DNA of 64,000 nucleotides from G965232465 sp965276005 (GTDB taxonomy: Bacteria; Pseudomonadota; Alphaproteobacteria; JAQWUY01), in contig OZ254962.1 in the NCBI GenBank assembly GCA_965276005.1, forward strand, positions 248,001-312,000, written 5' to 3'. Shown here in pieces: positions 33,701 to 44,700 of this stretch. Under the pieces are notes generated by a model, which saw only the letters and a program-made list of their open reading frames with translations, made no database searches and had not been told where the DNA came from. Position numbers and translations under genes: made by a program. Position 1 is the first letter of the stretch, and the number at the start of each line of letters is the position of its first letter.

Positions 33701-36171
33701 CCGTAAATGCGGATATAACAGCTACTAGTGGCAGTGGCAAACTTACCCTAATTGCCGGTAGGTCGATTCTTGTCAACCAAGATATAGACATCGGGGGCAG
33801 TTTGGTACTAAAAGCTAATGCTGCTATGCTTACTGGCGTTCGTGATACTGTTAGTGGTGATTACCTTGATTTGCATGATCGGAAAAAGGGTGCTGCGGTA
33901 GTCACTGTTGCAAACAATAAAAAGCTAGAGGCTGGTGGAGATTTGATTATCGAAATACTAGCGAATACTGCTCATGCCTACATGGGAGGTAAGAATGCAA
34001 TTGGTGCAATCACTGTCGGAGAAGTGAAAGGCGAACGGGTTAGCATTGTGTATGAAGATGACGCTTATGTTCCTGCTGGTACCATCCGGGAAATTATCGT
34101 CCGCAGCGGTGGGCAAGTCGAGGCCACTAAGGCTCCGTCAGCTAGCGAGGTTGTTTTGGAACTCAAAGCAGACAAATTTACCAACCAATCAGGATCTAGT
34201 GCTTTAAAAACAGCATCATCAAATGCACAGTACCTAGTATGGACAAAAACCCCCAAAGATAACACTATGGGCGGCATAAACAACTATGATTTTGTCGAAT
34301 TTAACAAGTCACACGGTGGTAGTGATTTTAAGAGCAGAATATCTTGGCATAGTAGTGTTACGGGTACTGGAGACGGTTTTATATACAGTGTCAATCCCGG
34401 TCAGTTATTAAAGCTAACCGTTAGGGTAAAAACCAAAATATATGACGGCACAAGTGATATGGTCGCAGTTTCTGGTGGCAACTTGAAATTTAAAGATTCC
34501 AATGCCGTCTCTGGCTTAACCTTTGCGATAGGCAATGCACCATCAGGTGGACATAAAAAATTCTTTGCAACAAGTGCATCTTTCGGCACCAAACTCGGCG
34601 ACGATCAGTTTTATAAAAACGGCGTTGTACATAAAGATGCGGGTACAGGTCTGGTTCTAAAATATGCAGCTCCGACAGATCTGATTTACAAAGACGGCAA
34701 CGGCAAAACCGTACACGGTATAAGTACTGTAGCCTATGAGGAGGCAACAGGTGCATCGATTACCCAAAGAACCTTGAAGGTCGGTGCAACTTACCAAAAC
34801 CGTGATTATGACGGCACAAACAATGTGATAAATCAAGCGATTGTAACCATCGGCAATTGGGCACTTAACGAAGGTGACGGCAAGGGCATTAGTGATGTGT
34901 TTAACGGTACTTTTACGGCGACAGCTGCTAGCAAGGATGTGGGTGTCCGTGCTGTAACCTTAGGCGGATTGACGGGGCTAAAAACAGCGTATGCAACAAA
35001 CTATAAGTTCGATTTTACAAAAAATGGGGCGGACTATGACAACAACAAGTTCATTACCATCAACAAAAGAACCTTGAAGGTTGGTACGACTTACAGCAAC
35101 CGTGATTATGACGGCACAAGAAATGTGACAATAAATCAAGCCACTGTAACCATCGATGGTTGGGTCGCTGGCGAAGGCGACAGCAATATTAATAGGGTGT
35201 TTAACGGTGTGTTGACGGCGACAGCTGCCAGCAGAAATGCAGGTACCCATATCGTAACCTTAGGCGGATTGACGGGTTTAAAATCAGCGTATACAACAAA
35301 CTATAAGTTTAGCTATGACAACAGCAAGTATATTACCATCGACCCAAGACCCCTAAACCTAGAAATAGACGACACCAGTGCATTCCGTGTACGAGACCGA
35401 GCCTATGATGCAGGCAAAGTATCTGCCCCTGTGTCTATCTACGGCGGTAAAAAAGGCTTCGATGCCAGAGATTTAATAGCTGGTGATAGCGGCGTAATAT
35501 TAGAAGTCCGAGAAGGGGCATTTGTATATTCTGATGATAAACAAGAAAACAACAAACCCATATTCATCGGTAATACAAACAAGTTTATACTGAGTTCTCC
35601 GAACTATAGATTGCAATACAAATCTAGAGACCTTGTTCAGGGTACCATCACCGGACGGACAGGTAATATTACAAAGACCACAGGATTTGGCGGGCATAGA
35701 AGGTTAGCAAACACCCCCACTGGCGGTGGCGGTGGCGGTGTAGATACCGGTGCTGTCGCAGTGGTGGGCAGCGGTATGTTAGCAATAGCGGCAGGCGTAG
35801 TGGGTGTCGCCGGCGGGGCTGCTAGTGGCATAATAGACATTCCATTTGTCCGTACCCAAACCATCTTCGACAGCGGCGTATACGCCCACCTAAACGGTAT
35901 CGATATGCAGGCACTGTACCAACCGCCAGCACAAACCCTTGTACCATTCGTGTTTAACACACAACAGGCTACATATAAAGCCAAGTACACCACTACATAC
36001 GATATAAAAATGTTGGCAAAAAACATCAAGACACAAAAAGTGGTGCCTCTGTATGAGCTGGACGAAAAACTGTACGAAACCTTGAGACGCATATTCGTAC
36101 AACAGCTGCCCGCAACGGACAAAACCGCTGGTATCCATACACAAAAGCTACAAAAAGCATTGTCGTCTTAG
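30775..36171 (+). CDS. Giant FHA-type exoprotein 1 (TPS domain, FG-GAP repeats, YDG repeats)
   Basis: This 1798-residue surface or secreted protein has a signal peptide at 1-24. A filamentous-haemagglutinin N-terminal (TPS) domain spans ~25-150, with NPNG at 108-111. A glycine-rich beta-helical region runs to ~530. Six FG-GAP/propeller-like repeats (FGxSVSLxxDGSKLAVGA...GAVYLF, ~545-970) follow, then beta-helix and at least four YDG/MBG-type units (KIYDGTSD, NRDYDGTNN, NRDYDGTRN, RAYDAGK; ~1220-1600). A Gly-rich linker, a hydrophobic segment (~1660-1690) and a ~110-residue conserved C-terminus complete it. It is paralogous to the 38.7-44.7 kb gene. TPS-type proteins need a TpsB porin, which is not present here. 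The likely role is adhesion. Confidence 0.85.
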   Translation: MTHKSIKFALLAVSALGAGGVVFAGGLPQGGVVQQGAAGIRYTGDTLNIDQQSDKAVIDWNSFSVGKGNTVNFNQPASDSATLNRVTGDFTSEIAGQINANGSVFLVNPNGILITADGVIDTGNFVASTLDIDNNDFLNGDYTFANSGQNGVVDNRGSIAVDDGGFVALLGGAVKNSGVVRAHVGKVGFAGGEKIVMSFGNNDFLRVEVPTDKWDNLSDSQGNKVSATVDLGGTIESRGGFIDITVADASDILRQSIFMSGVVAANTVSSTDGVISISGGTLGINGRITADADYGNAGSINIAVDSIDGNGQFSAAAQNGTGGTIKVSLQHGADLTVGTRFDVSGRTVGGSLSFIGGLSGKGGSKILGSIDFKADSTDGKGGYIDISNKGGLVGLFSGTLSATGKAQGGRIRLGGAFQGGGYDPKTSQLDTKTQDLFVTRWADNSSLVSADKTSLGTGVHIDVSSASGKGGTAILWADHTTNNYAAIDATGASGGAVEISGKKKVESFGLARVKAGNGIILLDPENVVIIATKTTVSLVKKIAFSGSKGDRFGESVALSRNGKVLVVGSPNDDTGASGAGAVYVYTISKGNWGAISFANKIKHGTATGFGTSLTLKANDHFGYSVSLNTDGSKLAVGATGDDTGGSNRGAVYLFKIDPYNQQDKKKVAQRAKLAHNSGKVGFVGGVYLYDDDLFGTSVSLSGDGSRLAVGLTGMTPSGVIDGGAVYVLWIKSWDDVEHKLGMKKIDVHRLKVGRILLNSTDKFGGSVSLNGDGTKLAIGAYGDSTSRGTVYLFTVEYSRATGEPKNPTLVTKFTHSSSQAYDEFGRAVTLSSDGSKLGVGAPHHNNSANGDPNYGTVYLYNIGQDVWNNKWNKWYYSSNLTPTFDTKIDFKYADSKNTNPDKWNNKYDFGTSLSFSYDGFELIIGAPYEDSGSSDNWMNTGGLYVFNISGYTTAGDIKGQLNKGTDVQIVASNDITVNADITATSGSGKLTLIAGRSILVNQDIDIGGSLVLKANAAMLTGVRDTVSGDYLDLHDRKKGAAVVTVANNKKLEAGGDLIIEILANTAHAYMGGKNAIGAITVGEVKGERVSIVYEDDAYVPAGTIREIIVRSGGQVEATKAPSASEVVLELKADKFTNQSGSSALKTASSNAQYLVWTKTPKDNTMGGINNYDFVEFNKSHGGSDFKSRISWHSSVTGTGDGFIYSVNPGQLLKLTVRVKTKIYDGTSDMVAVSGGNLKFKDSNAVSGLTFAIGNAPSGGHKKFFATSASFGTKLGDDQFYKNGVVHKDAGTGLVLKYAAPTDLIYKDGNGKTVHGISTVAYEEATGASITQRTLKVGATYQNRDYDGTNNVINQAIVTIGNWALNEGDGKGISDVFNGTFTATAASKDVGVRAVTLGGLTGLKTAYATNYKFDFTKNGADYDNNKFITINKRTLKVGTTYSNRDYDGTRNVTINQATVTIDGWVAGEGDSNINRVFNGVLTATAASRNAGTHIVTLGGLTGLKSAYTTNYKFSYDNSKYITIDPRPLNLEIDDTSAFRVRDRAYDAGKVSAPVSIYGGKKGFDARDLIAGDSGVILEVREGAFVYSDDKQENNKPIFIGNTNKFILSSPNYRLQYKSRDLVQGTITGRTGNITKTTGFGGHRRLANTPTGGGGGGVDTGAVAVVGSGMLAIAAGVVGVAGGAASGIIDIPFVRTQTIFDSGVYAHLNGIDMQALYQPPAQTLVPFVFNTQQATYKAKYTTTYDIKMLAKNIKTQKVVPLYELDEKLYETLRRIFVQQLPATDKTAGIHTQKLQKALSS

Positions 36172-37550
36172 TTTAGGGGGTATCGGTAGCCAATAATAAT
36201 GTTGGTGGCTGTTTTCTTGCCTTTGGTGTTAAATATGTAGCGGCGGGAATCCATACCGTCCCAATTTAGGTATTGGAAATTTAGGTATGCGGTGCCTTTG
36301 CCTAGTGGTTTGTCCACATCGAATCGAGCGGATAGGTTGCCTTTGCTGTTAAACATTTTTGTGCGGGCGGTGTATGTATCGGTGGTGTAGTCCACACCGA
36401 TTCCTATTTCTTGTGTGCCTTTTTGCCCTTTGGTAACCTGTTCGTATGAAAACGGTATGTATATTTTTTTACTCAGCTGATAGCCGCTGGCTAGGCGGTA
36501 CGATATGCCCCGTGCACTTAGGTAAAATTCTGTGTCCGGATAGACAAATTTAGTGCCGCCGATTGTATGGAATTTGGGGGCGGCAACCGTGTTGCCGTTA
36601 TGGACATAGTTTATAGCCGAAAAGATATAATTATATGTGGAAGCGGAGGCGACAACACTCAGCACTTGGGCTTGTGTCAAGTCGCTTTCGGTTATGCCAT
36701 AGTTAAATTCGGGCTTTTTGCAGATGCTGGGAAATTGTTCCTTGCCAACCGTAACTTTGTTACCATCATCATCCATGTAGTCTTGACAAGAGTTTAATTT
36801 GGGATCTCCGTCTTTAGTGTTAATATCACTCCTAAAACCTGTTTGGTTGTAGCGTCTGCCATTGTATGCCTCCAGCATTTCATCTTTATCGCCGGGACCA
36901 GCTGGGTAACGCATGACTTCGAATTTTTCTGAGAAGTAATTTGGCGTATCAAGGGCATCTATGGCGTTGTTTCTACGAACGCCCTCCGCCCGTATGGCGT
37001 TAAAGGTGGTAGTGGCGTTAAAGCCCGCCACAGTGGTTTCTGTATATGCGTCATAGGGGTCGATGGTTGTGGTAGCGTCAAACGCCCCACTTGTTTTCAT
37101 ACCCTGCCAAGTGTTGCTGCCGGATAAGCGAAATGTACCGGCGTCTTTGAATAAACGAATCCACGGAATGGGGGAAATTGCCGACCCGTATTCGCTGCCT
37201 TGTCCAGAAAACCGCTGACCCTGTAAGTGTCCGTGTTCGTGGATAAAATACATGGTTACAGGGTAGGTATAAAACTGCGTTATCGCATAGCTGGCAAACA
37301 ACTTTGTAGTCCGTTTGCTTTTGGTGTCATTTTTACGCCATACTCTATCAAAGGCAAATTTATGCACAGACATAGGCACGAGTCCCATATTGAAAATCGA
37401 TTGCATCGATTGATCGACGCCTCTCAATTGTCCCGTATCGATGGGTATGTCGATGCGGTTATATGTGTCTTGTGCCACCGCTGCAGTGGATAGCACATAG
37501 CATAAAAAAAGACTGGATACCTTAAAGGCTGTTACAAGTGTGTGTGGCAT
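36168..37550 (-). CDS. Exported HEHGH-motif protein of unknown family
   Basis: This 460-residue protein starts at ATG 37550, preceded by AAGGACATGTATC, and has a signal peptide ending TAAVAQ|D. The sequence YFIHEHGHLQGQR puts a zincin-like HExxH at 104-108. The C-terminal ~130 residues have alternating polar/hydrophobic strands (YLSARGISYRLASGYQ, IGIGVDYTT, IIIGYRYPLN), suggesting a beta-rich, perhaps outer-membrane domain. I recognise no family. It has a strong promoter at 37588-37616 and ends overlapping exoprotein 1 by 4 bases, between the two giant exoproteins. Proteolytic processing of those proteins is a hypothesis only. Confidence 0.7.
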   Translation of the reverse strand: MPHTLVTAFKVSSLFLCYVLSTAAVAQDTYNRIDIPIDTGQLRGVDQSMQSIFNMGLVPMSVHKFAFDRVWRKNDTKSKRTTKLFASYAITQFYTYPVTMYFIHEHGHLQGQRFSGQGSEYGSAISPIPWIRLFKDAGTFRLSGSNTWQGMKTSGAFDATTTIDPYDAYTETTVAGFNATTTFNAIRAEGVRRNNAIDALDTPNYFSEKFEVMRYPAGPGDKDEMLEAYNGRRYNQTGFRSDINTKDGDPKLNSCQDYMDDDGNKVTVGKEQFPSICKKPEFNYGITESDLTQAQVLSVVASASTYNYIFSAINYVHNGNTVAAPKFHTIGGTKFVYPDTEFYLSARGISYRLASGYQLSKKIYIPFSYEQVTKGQKGTQEIGIGVDYTTDTYTARTKMFNSKGNLSARFDVDKPLGKGTAYLNFQYLNWDGMDSRRYIFNTKGKKTATNIIIGYRYPLN

Positions 37551-37587
37551 GATACATGTCCTTAGAATATAAATTGAGAATGTACGC

Positions 37588-37616
37588 ATTGTACCATAGT
37601 GCATACGCAGTGTCAA
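37588..37616 (-). promoter_or_regulatory. Promoter of the HEHGH-motif gene
   Basis: On the minus strand TTGACA (37616-37611), a 17-bp spacer and TACAAT (37593-37588) make a near-consensus promoter. It lies about 38 bases before the ATG and back to back with the rpsD promoter. Confidence 0.75.
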
Positions 37617-37642
37617 CAATATATATAAACATAAATAATCTA

Positions 37643-37671
37643 TTGACAGGCGGTATTTTTTCGTATATATA
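37643..37671 (+). promoter_or_regulatory. Promoter of rpsD
   Basis: TTGACA (37643-37648), a 17-bp spacer and TATATA (37666-37671) lie about 100 bases before the rpsD ATG. The leader is therefore long enough for S4 autoregulation, though no specific structure was identified. Confidence 0.7.
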
Positions 37672-37775
37672 CCCTGTACTGTCTGAGAATGTAGGGTGCG
37701 GACAGACAGAAACTGTTTGTACTCTCGCCGCTGTTGGACTATCGGACTCACATTATTATTACAAAGGAAACTACT

Positions 37776-38390
37776 ATGTCGAAACGCATTAATGCCAAAT
37801 ATAAAATCGACCGCCGCTTGGGGGTGAATCTGTGGGGGCGGGGGAAGTCGCCATTTAACAAACGCCAATTTGCCCCTGGGCAACACGGGCTACGGCGTAA
37901 AAAACCCACAGAATACGGTATTCAGCTGTTCGCCAAACAAAAACTCAAAGGATATTATGGCAATATCGGTGAAAAGATGTTCCGCAAATACTACCAAGAG
38001 GCGGTGCGTCGTAAGGGCGATACTTCGCAAAATCTCATCGGCTTGTTGGAAAGCCGCTTGGATGCGGTCGTATACCGTGCCAAGTTCGTACCGACTGTGT
38101 TTGCCGCCCGCCAATTCGTCAATCACGGGCATGTGTCGGTCAATGGCAAGCGGGTAAACATCGGCTCGTATTTGCTAAAAGCCGGCGATGTGGTTACGGT
38201 CAAACAAAAATCCCGCCAAATGATAACGGTTATCGAAGCCATGCAGTCTAACGAACGGGAACACCCAGAGTATGTTACTGTAGACGAAAACGCATTTTCC
38301 GCAACTTTTGTCCGTATGCCAACCCTAGAAGAAGTCCCATACCCCGTACAAATGGAACCAAACTTAGTGGTCGAATTTTACTCCAGATAA
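37776..38390 (+). CDS. rpsD: 30S ribosomal protein S4
   Basis: This 204-residue protein binds 16S rRNA early in 30S assembly. The start at ATG 37776 is set by AAAGGAAACTACT and the family N-terminus MSKRINAKYKIDRRLGVNLWG. RQFAPGQHG and the S4 domain (LLESRLDAVVYRAKFVPT, ~90-155) are clear. It is a single housekeeping gene between two large exoprotein genes. Confidence 0.95.
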   Translation: MSKRINAKYKIDRRLGVNLWGRGKSPFNKRQFAPGQHGLRRKKPTEYGIQLFAKQKLKGYYGNIGEKMFRKYYQEAVRRKGDTSQNLIGLLESRLDAVVYRAKFVPTVFAARQFVNHGHVSVNGKRVNIGSYLLKAGDVVTVKQKSRQMITVIEAMQSNEREHPEYVTVDENAFSATFVRMPTLEEVPYPVQMEPNLVVEFYSR

Positions 38391-38754
38391 TAGCTATGCA
38401 CCACATAGCCCACACCTAGCACCGATGGGTTTACAGTGTCTGTGCGGTGCGTTCGGGGGCGGGCGGGGCGGTTTCCCTGTGCCGTTTATATACAACACCA
38501 CATCATTAACAATCCCGAACGACTCCATCTTTATCGATGCCGTCTTGTTTTTACAGCCGTAGGGCGTATTATAAATAAAGCTGTTTTAACTGTAAATATT
38601 AAATATTTAAAGTTGTAATTTGGTTGTAAAATCCTGTAATATCCCTTCTCTATTTTGTTTATGTTTTAAATTTTATGCTACACTATAATTTTTAAATTGC
38701 TGTATAGGGCATGTGCCGTATATGGAGATTTTTGCGTTTGATGTAAGTGAAAAT
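38391..38754 (+). other. Intergenic region upstream of exoprotein 2
   Basis: No gene is called here. The first half is GC-rich and the second is AT-rich, with a good -10 box TATAAT at 38684-38689 but no clear -35. In-frame ATGs at 38713 and 38722 would extend exoprotein 2 but break its alignment with the paralogue's signal peptide. Confidence 0.45.
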
Positions 38755-41700
38755 ATGGTGTGTAATAAATCTGCGAAGTTTGCTTTATTGGCTGTATCTG
38801 CGTTGTGCGTTGCGGGTGTGGCAGCTGCCAGTGGTTTGCCGCAAGGCGGTGTGGTACAGCAGGGCGTGGCGGGTATCCAGTATAACGGTGATAGCTTAAA
38901 TATCCATCAAAGCACGAACCAAGCGGTTATCGACTGGAAAAATTTTTCTGTAGGTGAGGATAACACGGTAAATTTTAACCAACCCAATAGTGACTCGGCA
39001 ACTTTAAATCGGGTTACGGGGGATTTTACTTCGCACATTGCCGGGCGGATTAACAGTAACGGCAGTGTATTTTTGGTCAATCCCAACGGCATTATGATCA
39101 CGGAGAGCGGTGCGGTCGATACGGGCAATTTTGTAGCCTCGACCCTCGATATAGACAACAACGATTTTTTAAAGGGCGATTATACATTTACAAAAAGCGG
39201 TAGCAATGGCGTTGTTGCCAATCGGGGGCGTATTTCTGTCGATGACGGTGGTTTTGTGGCATTGCTAGGTGGGGCGGTCAAAAATGACGGTTTCGTCCGT
39301 GCCTTTGTGGGTAAAGTAGGCTTTGCCGGCGGCGAAAAGATTGTCATGTCGCTTGGCAATAATGATTTTTTACGGGTCGAGGTGCCAACGGATAAGTGGC
39401 ACACCCTAACCGATTCGCAAGGCAATAAAGTTTCGGCTACCCTTGATTTAGGCGGCACTATGGACGCACGGGGCGGTTTTATCCATATAACCGTTGCCGA
39501 TACGACCGATATTTTGCGACAAACTATTTGTATTGATGGTATTGTATCGGCAAATACTGTGTCTTCCACAGGCGGGGTTATATCGATTAGTGGCGGTACT
39601 CTGGGCATTACAGGCAACGGGCGAATCACCGCCAATGCGGACTATGGCAATGCCGGCACTATTACCATAAAAGCGGATTCACTCGACAGCAGCGGTACAG
39701 TGTCTGCAGTGGCACAAAACGGCACAGGCGGTACGGTTAAAGTATCGTTACAACAGGGGGCAAACCTAAACGCCAGTACCCGTTTTGCTGTATCGGGGCG
39801 GACAGGTGGCGGGCGGTTGTCGCTTATTGGCGGTTTCGGCAAAAGCGGCACAAAAATATTAGGCTCTGCCGATTTTAAAGCCGACAGTACAGACGGGTAC
39901 GGCGGATATATCGACATCAGCAACAAAGGCGGCTTGGTGGGGTTGTTGTCTGGTACCGTATCCGCATCGGGCAAAACTCGAGGGGGACGAATCCGTCTGG
40001 GCGGGGCGTTTCAAGGCGGCACATACAACCCGAAAACCAGCCAACTAGATAAACGCACCCAAGATGTATTTGTTACCCGTTGGTCGGATAACAGCCCCCT
40101 TGTGAGTGCCAATAAAACTGCGTTAGGCACGGGTGTAAATGTGATCGTATCGTCCCAATCGGCTACGGGCGGTACAGCGATTTTATGGGCGGATCATACC
40201 ACCAACAATTATGCGGCTATCGATGCAACCGGTAACACTAGGGGCGGAGCGGTGGAAATATCGGGCAAGAAGCAGGTCGACAGCTTCGGTTTAAAACGGG
40301 TGCAAGCAGGTAACGGGGTGATCCTGCTCGACCCGAAAGATGTTACTAAGACGGGCATATGGGCGTCGACATTAGGACAGATATACAAAATTTCTGCTAA
40401 CGGTAATTACAAGCAATCGCTACAACAGCAAGATCATTTTGGCAGCAGTGTATCGTTAAGCGATGACGCAACACTGTTGGCTGTCGGGGCATCCGGTAGC
40501 GACACCAACAGCGGTGCCGTGTATCTGTATACCATTGACAAGTCCCAATGGGGCAAGACGATAACACAACAGCACAAAATTGCTCCATCGGCATTAAAAG
40601 GCAATGATTTTTTCGGCAGTGGCGTATCTTTAAGTGCCGATGGGTCGAAGTTGGCTGTCGGGGCATATGGGGATGACGATGGGGGATCCAATAAGGGGGC
40701 TGTATATTTGTTTACTTCGGGGGATTCGTGGGCTACCATAACCCAAACGCAAAAGATTGCATACGATGCGAGTACGCTTAAATTGAACGATGGCGATGCG
40801 TTTGGTCGCAGTGTATCGTTAAACAACGACGGGTCGAAGTTGGCGGTGGGGGCGGACGGCGACACGCTGTCGAGAGGGGCGGTATATGTGTTTAACATCG
40901 ACACCACCACTGCCACATGGGGGGATACAGTAACACAACAGCACAAAATTGCCCACGGCGAGACGATAAAAGTGGGGGGTGCCTCTGATACTCTGACATT
41001 AAAAGGCAATGATTTTTTCGGTAGCAGCGTATCTTTAAGTGCCGATGGGGCAAAGCTGGCTGTGGGGGCTTATGGGGACAACGGTTCGAGGTCTGGTCTC
41101 GATAGGGGGGCAGTATATCTGTTTACCGTGCACAACACCATAACACAAGTAAAAAAGATAACAGACGGTAAGGGGATTACACTTGTGGATAAGGACTATT
41201 TTGGTGTCAGTGTATCGCTTGGCAATGACGGGTCGAAGCTGGCTGTTGGGGCGAGCGGTGCGGGCGATGGGGCGGTGTACATGTATACTGTCGATTGGCA
41301 GGCGGGGGGTATGACCCAAACCGCAAAGCTGGTACACGGCTATCACGGTATTTCACTGGGGGCAGCCGATCGTTTCGGTGCCAGCGTATCGCTCAGTGCC
41401 GATGGATCGAAGCTGGCTGTTGGGGCAGATCATAACAACGATGGCGGCAGCGATAAAGGGGCTGTGCATCTTATCAATATACCTAGCACAGCGGATATAA
41501 CAGACTGGCAAAAACAACTCAACGACGGCACGGATTTAAAAATTGTCGCCAGCAATGATATTACTGTCAATGGCAATGTAAACACTTTGATAGATACGGG
41601 GACAACGGGCAAACTTACTTTAATCGCTGGGCGGTCGATTACCCTTAATGGCAATATAAAAGTAAAAGGCGGACTGGTACTAACCGCCAATAACACCACC

Positions 41701-44700
41701 GATATTGACGATGGCAATAACGATGATGGTAAACTGGATGCAAACGACCGGGACACAGGCAAAGCGGTAATCACTGTTGCCACAGGTAAAACCCTATCGG
41801 GGGGCGATAACGATGTGCGTATCAAAATGCGTACGGGCAAAAGCGGCGGTGCTGCCGACAAAACACAAACGGGGGCAATCACCGTCTGGCAAGTACACGG
41901 CAAACGGGTTAGTATTGTACACTTGGGGGCAACAACCCAGACATCGGAGTCCAAAATTGTTATCTTGACAGGTGGGCAAATAAAAGCCAAAGCCCCTCTA
42001 AACAAGGGCGGCGTGGTTATCGCATTAAAAGCCGATACGCTTATCAATACAGCAGGCAAAACCGCTGTACACATCGCCGGCAATACAGACGGCAAAGGAC
42101 GCTACTTGGTGTGGACAAAAACCCCTGTGGATAACCAAATAGGGGCGATAGACGATTACGGCTTTGCCCAATTTAACAAGATGTACAATACCAACGGGGA
42201 CGATTTCCAATCCAGTGCCGATATACCTGCTGTTGACGACTTAAAATATACCTCCGGTTTTGTATACAGTGCTAATCCTTTGGTAAGTTTGACCGCAGCG
42301 GTAACAACAAAAACCAAAATATATGATAGCACTTCCAACGCCCCAAGCGATGCCCAATCCGGTTTTACATTTACCCATCAAACTGTTGATGGTTTAAAAT
42401 TCAAAGTAGGCGGTTTGGTAGAGAGCGATAGCAACAAAACCAGCAATTTTAATGCCACTGTAACCGGTAGTACAGGTATATTTTATAATACGACCGCTAC
42501 TAAGAAACAGGAGCATGTCGGCGATAATCTAACACTTAAATACACCGCACAGGTGAGCTACAAAGACGGCAATGATAAACCCGTATACGGTATTCCCGCC
42601 GCCGCCGTTGCCGATATAAGCGGTGCCTCTATTAGCCCCCGTGCATTGTACTTACACACCGCTGATTTGAGGGTGGGCACCAACGGCAAACAGGTTTATG
42701 ACGGCAGCCCTATCGCCGATGTAAAAGTGCATACGGGAACGGGATTTAAGGGGATGATAACAGGGGACACATTAAGCCTAAACATTACCGATGGGGCGTT
42801 CGCCTTTGCCGATGCCAATCAAGAGTCGAATAAACCCATTGCCTTTGCCGATATAGGTAAAATTTCCCTAAATGGCGAGGATAAAGACAACTACCGCCTT
42901 GTAAAATCAGATGGTACCGCTATGGCAGAAAAGGACGATTCGGGTATAACCGGCGACATTACCGCCCGGGTGTTAAAACTGGACGGTGGCACATTAACCG
43001 CTACACCCCGTGTGTATGACGGGACAACAGCGGTTACGGTTGTTGGCGGTGGTTTTGTCGGTGCCGATGACACTACCGGGGTGGTTAAGGGCGATATGGG
43101 AAAAGTGTCGTTACGCATCAAAGCAGGGGCTTTTGTATATGCGGACACAAAGGCAAGTAAAAACGCAGACGACAAAAAGCAAATTAAAATCGGCAATGCG
43201 GATAACCTCACCCTCAATGGCAACGATAAGGGCAATTATGTCCTTAAAATAGTCGATACCAAAGATACGGTTGTCGACAAAAGAAGTGGCGTTGCCGTCA
43301 AAGGATTAACCGGCATTGTAAACAAACGCAAATTAAACCTAAATGTTCCCGACCTGTCGGTGACGGCACATACCTACGATGGCACAGCCGATGCCGATGC
43401 TAAAGTTGCCGTGAAAAGCGGTTATGGATACACCACTATCCCCAACGATGCCCACAGTCTGGTATCTGGTGATACAGTAAAACTCAATATATACAGTGGG
43501 GCGTTGCAATTTGCAGGCACAAAAAATGTGGGCAGCCACCCTATCAAGGTGAAAGATATAAACCGCATCACATTAACGGGCATCAGTGCAGGTAACTATG
43601 AAATGAATATGACAAATGGCGATATAGTGCACAATTTAAAGGGAACAATCGAAAAAAGACCCTTAATTGTAACCGCAACGGTGCAACCGACCCGCCCATA
43701 CGATGATGATATAGCCGTAAAGGCATGGAACCCTGTGTTGCAAGCAAAAAGCGACCATACGGGGTGGGTGGACGGTGCCGCCCCGACAGTAAAACAAGCC
43801 ACAAGCGGCGATATACAAGGCAAAACAGATGATGTCGCCGTAGGTGATAATAAGCGGGTGATTTTGTTTGGTCTATCACTGGTAACAAGCGGTGTGCTAG
43901 GCAACACATTAAAAAACTATGTATTGCGATACGACACCGGCAAAACAACCCATATCACCCATAGAATCTTATCGCTAGACCCCAGCCATTTTGAGGTGTA
44001 CCCCTCGCCAAACACTTCAATAATCGCCTCTCTGTATTTAATAGAGGGCAAATGGGGATATGACAAAAGCGGTTTGGCAAAGTCCACACACGGGGACAAT
44101 CTAAAAGTAGAAATAAAACAAAATGCGGCTAGGTATGCGGATAAAACAGTCGGCACAAACAAACAAGTATTCGTCAACGATAAGACAAAATTTTTTCTTG
44201 GCGGCGATGTATATGGCAGCAATTATAAACTGAAAATCGAAAATAACGCCCCCCTACAAGGTATATTTGGGGCGTTATATGCCTCTGCTTCTGGGGATAC
44301 GGATGTGGGGTCGATACCTAGTGGTGGCGGCAGTGGCAGGGGGGATGTGGGTATTGTACTGCTAGGTGCCGGCGTTGCTTTGGTTATGAGCGGCGGCACC
44401 ACAGCCATCGGGGCAAGCACCGCAAGCACTGTAAGCACCGGTTTACACACCCCCGTTGGCGGTATGGATACTATTTTTACCCCCCGTACGGGTGTTCGTC
44501 TCAGTGGCGACATGCGGGCAACATATCGACAACATTCCCCCTTACCATCGATATTTAACACCCCAAAACTGCCAAAGGTTACATATAAGGCTAAATACAC
44601 TACCACATGCACCACCACATACGATCTGTCGTTGCTTGCCCATAATATGAAAGTGCAAAAAAGCGTCCCCGTGTATGCGTTTGACGCAAAAGTGTACGAA

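Noticed and set aside
36168..37550. TpsB-type transporter for the FHA-like exoproteins
   Set aside because: No POTRA-like segment; a HExxH motif is present, the protein is shorter than TpsB, and it ends in Asn rather than an aromatic residue.
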